DNA of 64,000 nt from Flavobacteriales bacterium. Lineage in GTDB: Bacteria > Bacteroidota > Bacteroidia > Flavobacteriales_F > PHOS-HE28. This document shows positions 61,217 to 64,000 of the stretch, piece by piece (within the stretch, counting starts at the first letter, position 1; each line of letters begins with the position of its first letter). The notes beneath the pieces are model-generated. The model had not been told where the DNA came from and searched no databases. It worked only from the letters and a program-made list of their open reading frames with translations. The position numbers and the translations under genes were made by a program. The stretch covers positions 27,275 to 91,274 of the forward strand of contig JADJXF010000022.1 of the NCBI GenBank assembly GCA_016715995.1, in the 5' to 3' direction.

Positions 61217-63070
61217 CTATCGCGGAGGTCGCCGAAGGTCGCAGAGCCTCCGGTACTGACCGCCCGACGCGTAGAGCTCCGCATGTGTGCCCCGCTCGAT
61301 GATGCGACCCTTGTCAATCACGCAGATCTCGTCGCAATGCTGGATCGTACTGAGTCGGTGCGCGATGACCAGGCTCGTGCGCCCCTCCATCATCTTCAGC
61401 AGGGCCTCCTGCACCAACCGCTCGCTCTCGGTGTCCAGCGCGCTGGTGGCCTCATCGAGGATGAGGATTGGCGGGTTCTTCAGCACGGCCCGGGCGATGC
61501 TCAAGCGCTGCTTCTGGCCGCCGCTCAAGCGGTTTCCGCCGTCGCCGATGCTCGTCTGATACCCATTCTCAAGCCGGGTGATGAACTCGTGCGCATTGGC
61601 GATGCGCGCGGCCCGCTCGATGTCGGCCATGCTGGTGCCCGGCGTGCCGAAGGCGATGTTGTTGGCCACGGTGTCGTTGAACAGGATGCTGTCCTGCGTG
61701 ACGATGCCCATGAGCGCGCGCAGGTCGGTGATGCGCAGGTCGCGGATGTCATGGCCATCGATCATGAGTTCACCGCCGGTGACATCGAAGAAGCGCGGGA
61801 GCAGGTTCGCCAAGGTGGTCTTGCCGCCGCCGCTGGTACCCACCAGCGCCACGCTCCTCCCCTTGGGCACCACCAGATTGATCTCCTGCAGCACGGCGGT
61901 CCGTCCCTCTGACGCGGCGGATCTCGGAGCGCTTTCATAGGCGAAGGTGACGCCCCGGTATTCGATGCGCTCATTGAAGCCGGCGATGGGCTGTGCCCCG
62001 GCCTTCTCCTTAACGCTGTTCTCCACCGCCAGCAGGTCGAAGATGCGCTGCCCGCTGGCGCCGCCACGCGTGATGGCGCTCCAGCCCTGAGAGAAGCCCT
62101 TGATGGGTGCGAGCAGCTGCGAGAAGATGATGATGAAGCCGAGGAAGCTGTCGCCCGTGAGCGTGGGGTTGTCGCCCAGCACGTACGACCCGCCGATGTA
62201 GGCGATTGCCGCCATTACTGCCGCGCCCATGGTCTCGCTCAGCGGTGAGGCGATGTCCTGCCGGTTAAGCATGGCGATGCTGCCGCGCGTGAGCAGCTCG
62301 TTGTCGCGCTCGAAGCGCCTGCGCATGTCGGCCTCTCCGTTGAATGCCTTGATGACGCGGATGCCCGAGAGGGTCTCCTCCACGCGCGCCAGCAGGTCCG
62401 CGCTCTTCTCCTGCACGCGCGTGCTCTTGCGCTTGAGGCTCTTGCTGATGCGCGCGATGATCAGACCGCTGATGGGCAGCAGCAGTAAGGAGATCAACGT
62501 GAGCTGCGGAGAGAGCGTGAGCATGGTGCCGATGAACAGCAGCACGGCGATGGGCTCACGGAAGATCATCTCGATGTAATACATCACGCTGTACTCCACC
62601 ACCTGCATATCGTTGGTGATGAGCGAGAGCAGGTCGCCCTTGCGCTCGTTGGTGTGGTAGCGCAGCGGCAGCTCCAGTAGCTTGTCGTAGATCCGCGAGC
62701 GGATGTCCTTGATGATGCGGTTGCGGAAATTGCAGATGGCCACGAGCGCCAGGTAGCGGAAGAAATTCTTGAAGAGGAAGAGGACTACGACAGCGATGCT
62801 GATCACCAGCAGCGCACCCATCTGGCCGTGCGCCTCGATCTGCTGGGTGAGGAACCAGTTGAAGGTACCCTCCAGTCCGTCGCGAGTCCAAAGCTCAGCC
62901 GGGCGATCATGCACCGGCCGCACCTGTCCGAGCAGGAGGCGCAGAAAGGGGATGAAGAGCAGTAGCGAGGCGAGGTGGAAGACCGTGCCCAGCAGGTTGA
63001 ACAGCGCGTTGAGGAAGGCGAAGTGCCGGTAGGGTGCGCCGAAGCGGAGGATCCGGAAGAAGTTGCGCAT
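61217..63070 (-). CDS. MsbA-like ABC exporter (fused membrane and ATPase domains)
   Basis: 617 residues from the ATG at 63070. Six transmembrane helices lie in the first 330 or so residues, with the coupling region NFRNRIIKDIRSRIYDKLLELPL. The ATPase has Walker A GTSGGGKTT, Q-loop IVTQDSILF, signature LSGGQKQR, Walker B ILILDEATS, D-loop SALDTES and switch IAHRLST. The layout is that of homodimeric lipid A/phospholipid flippases or multidrug exporters; MsbA is the closest guess. It is divergent from rbfA with a -7 element 12 nt upstream. Confidence 0.93.
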   Translation of the reverse strand: MRNFFRILRFGAPYRHFAFLNALFNLLGTVFHLASLLLFIPFLRLLLGQVRPVHDRPAELWTRDGLEGTFNWFLTQQIEAHGQMGALLVISIAVVVLFLFKNFFRYLALVAICNFRNRIIKDIRSRIYDKLLELPLRYHTNERKGDLLSLITNDMQVVEYSVMYYIEMIFREPIAVLLFIGTMLTLSPQLTLISLLLLPISGLIIARISKSLKRKSTRVQEKSADLLARVEETLSGIRVIKAFNGEADMRRRFERDNELLTRGSIAMLNRQDIASPLSETMGAAVMAAIAYIGGSYVLGDNPTLTGDSFLGFIIIFSQLLAPIKGFSQGWSAITRGGASGQRIFDLLAVENSVKEKAGAQPIAGFNERIEYRGVTFAYESAPRSAASEGRTAVLQEINLVVPKGRSVALVGTSGGGKTTLANLLPRFFDVTGGELMIDGHDIRDLRITDLRALMGIVTQDSILFNDTVANNIAFGTPGTSMADIERAARIANAHEFITRLENGYQTSIGDGGNRLSGGQKQRLSIARAVLKNPPILILDEATSALDTESERLVQEALLKMMEGRTSLVIAHRLSTIQHCDEICVIDKGRIIERGTHAELYASGGQYRRLCDLRRPPR

Positions 63071-63082
63071 CGCGGGCCGCGG

Positions 63083-63090
63083 CGAAGGTA
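63083..63090 (-). promoter_or_regulatory. Candidate -7 element (TACCTTCG) for the ABC exporter
   Basis: 12 nt between the element and the ATG at 63070. It has the same sequence as the elements for rbfA, the acyltransferase and the gene at 56981. Confidence 0.55.
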
Positions 63091-63136
63091 GGGGCGCGAC
63101 CCCGGCTCGTTGGCTGGGGTGACAACGCGCCCCGCC

Positions 63137-63144
63137 TACCTTCG
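63137..63144 (+). promoter_or_regulatory. Candidate -7 element (TACCTTCG) for rbfA
   Basis: Only 8 nt separate it from the rbfA ATG, so the leader would be almost absent. Confidence 0.55.
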
Positions 63145-63152
63145 CCACCATC

Positions 63153-63491
63153 ATGGACAGCATCCGGCAGAACAAGGTGAACAGCCTGCTCCAGCGCGAA
63201 CTGGCGGTGATCTTCCAGCAGGAGGCGCGCGGCCTGCTGCCCGGCGGGCTCATCACGGTAAGCGCTGTCCGCGTGAGCCCCGACCTCGGAGTGGCCAAGG
63301 TCTACCTGAGCCTCTTTCCCGTGAAGGACAAGGCAGCGGTCATCGGCCATATCAAGGACAGCGGTCATCGGCTGCGCGGCTTGCTTGGCGGGCGCATCGG
63401 CAAGCAGATGCGCGTGGTGCCCGAGCTCCTGTTCTACGTCGATGATTCGCTGGACCGCGCGGAGGCCATCGACAAACTGCTGAAGGGCTAG
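63153..63491 (+). CDS. rbfA: Ribosome-binding factor A
   Basis: 112 residues, a usual RbfA length. It starts SIRQNKVNSLLQRELAVIFQ and has LITVSAVRVSPDLGVAKVYLS, then LRGLLGGRIGKQMRVVPELLFYVDDSLDRAEAIDKLL, the typical KH-type fold ending. It is a late 16S rRNA maturation and cold-shock factor. The next gene starts 2 bp after its stop. Confidence 0.95.
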   Translation: MDSIRQNKVNSLLQRELAVIFQQEARGLLPGGLITVSAVRVSPDLGVAKVYLSLFPVKDKAAVIGHIKDSGHRLRGLLGGRIGKQMRVVPELLFYVDDSLDRAEAIDKLLKG

Positions 63492-63493
63492 CG

Positions 63494-64000
63494 ATGCAGT
63501 ACGACCCGGTGAAGCGCCGGCTGGGCGTCGTTTTCAACCGCACTCCGTTCCTCCGCAAGCTGTTCTATCGCCTGCTCGACCTGCTGCTCCTACGCGCGTG
63601 GCACATCCAGCGCGAGCTGAGGTCTTGGCTTAGGGAAGTGAGGGAGCTTAAGGAGGCGCGCGTATACGATGCAGGAGCCGGCTTCGGGCAGTACAGCTAC
63701 TGGCTCAGCAGCCAGTTACCGCAAGCGCGGATCACCGCCATCGATGTGAAGGAGGAGCAGGTGGCCGATTGCAACGCCTTCTTTCAGCGCATCGGACGGC
63801 CGCAAGTGAGGTTCGAAGTAGGTGATGTGACCAGTTTCAAGCAGCCGGACGCCTTCGATCTGGTGGTGTGCGTGGATGTGATGGAGCATATCGTGGAGGA
63901 TGAGGCCGCGCTGCGCTGCTACAGCACCTCGCTCAAATCCGGCGGCATGCTAATCATCAGCACACCGAGCGACCAGGGTGGCAGCGATGTGCATGAAGAG
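63494..64000 (+). CDS. Class I SAM-dependent methyltransferase, 3' end outside the window
   Basis: The frame begins at the ATG at 63494, 2 bp after rbfA, and stays open to the window edge (169 codons). SAM-binding motif I is VYDAGAGFGQYSYWL, followed by ITAIDVKEEQVADCNAFF (acidic residue that binds the ribose) and the motif-IV-like DLVVCVDVMEHIVEDEAALRCY. SGGMLIISTPS is the post-I strand. It resembles Methyltransf_11/23 enzymes of unknown substrate. It is co-transcribed with rbfA. Confidence 0.88.
   Translation, partial: MQYDPVKRRLGVVFNRTPFLRKLFYRLLDLLLLRAWHIQRELRSWLREVRELKEARVYDAGAGFGQYSYWLSSQLPQARITAIDVKEEQVADCNAFFQRIGRPQVRFEVGDVTSFKQPDAFDLVVCVDVMEHIVEDEAALRCYSTSLKSGGMLIISTPSDQGGSDVHEE

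Noticed and set aside
1..64000. tRNA genes, insertion sequences, prophage, integrons
   Set aside because: I looked for tRNA T-loop patterns, transposase or integrase motifs and flanking repeats and found none that held up by eye. A tRNA scan would settle the first point.

Overview
This window is a GC-rich bacterial chromosome segment that reads as Bacteroidota, probably a Flavobacteriales-like lineage. The evidence is a set of type IX secretion (T9SS) cargo proteins with C-terminal sorting domains, a PorP/SprF-type outer-membrane protein, a DUF5686 protein, the gene order rplM-rpsI-rpsB-tsf-pyrH-frr, few recognisable Shine-Dalgarno sequences, and many start codons preceded at short range by the Bacteroidota -7 promoter element TAnnTT(T/C)G. 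I see no tRNA, rRNA, CRISPR array, transposase, integrase or phage gene.

Layout. 1-9968 (minus) carries a 3236-residue secreted protein with 31 tandem repeats of about 88 residues and a T9SS type-B sorting domain, followed by a PorP/SprF gene cut by the window edge. This resembles the SprB-SprF pair of gliding bacteria. 10483-16942 (plus) holds a subtilisin-like lipoprotein, a BlaI/M56 sensor-repressor pair with a palindromic candidate operator, a tandem universal stress protein, a tryptophan-rich secreted protein and a YHYH-domain T9SS cargo. 17021-21115 (minus) is sucA-sucB (2-oxoglutarate dehydrogenase E1 and E2). 21229-25719 holds two unknown proteins, a frameshifted T9SS protein related to the giant adhesin, a strong terminator and a TIGR01777 SDR protein. 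25720-32415 (minus) is a tight RND exporter-rmlA-prenyl synthase operon plus a DUF5686 protein. 32496-38928 holds a radical SAM/SPASM protein, the translation cluster and kbl.

39049-47965 is a CPBP-like membrane protein followed by a minus-strand copper island: a T9SS beta-propeller with a CDCC motif, an AraC regulator with an N-terminal CxxC domain, a Cu P1B-ATPase with two YHS domains, an HMA/DUF3347 lipoprotein, and a multicopper oxidase with a C-terminal barrel-like extension. A short remnant of a second Cu-ATPase gene lies just past the oxidase. Export of Cu(I), oxidation to Cu(II) and periplasmic or surface binding would make a coherent copper-tolerance module.

48017-64000 holds a frameshifted methyltransferase, gatC, an acyltransferase, trpS, two amidohydrolases, a YfcC-type carrier, an overlapping trio (membrane protein, c-type cytochrome lipoprotein, hflX), a heavily broken class A penicillin-binding protein gene, an MsbA-like ABC exporter, rbfA and a partial methyltransferase.

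Structures beyond the genes include dispersed GGTTGNN heptamer repeats in the sucA/sucB and gatC spacers and inside sucB, a similar hairpin just upstream of both porP/sprF and tsf, and a recurrent -7 element with very short leaders. Several reading-frame breaks look like single-base losses in homopolymers, so some may be assembly errors.
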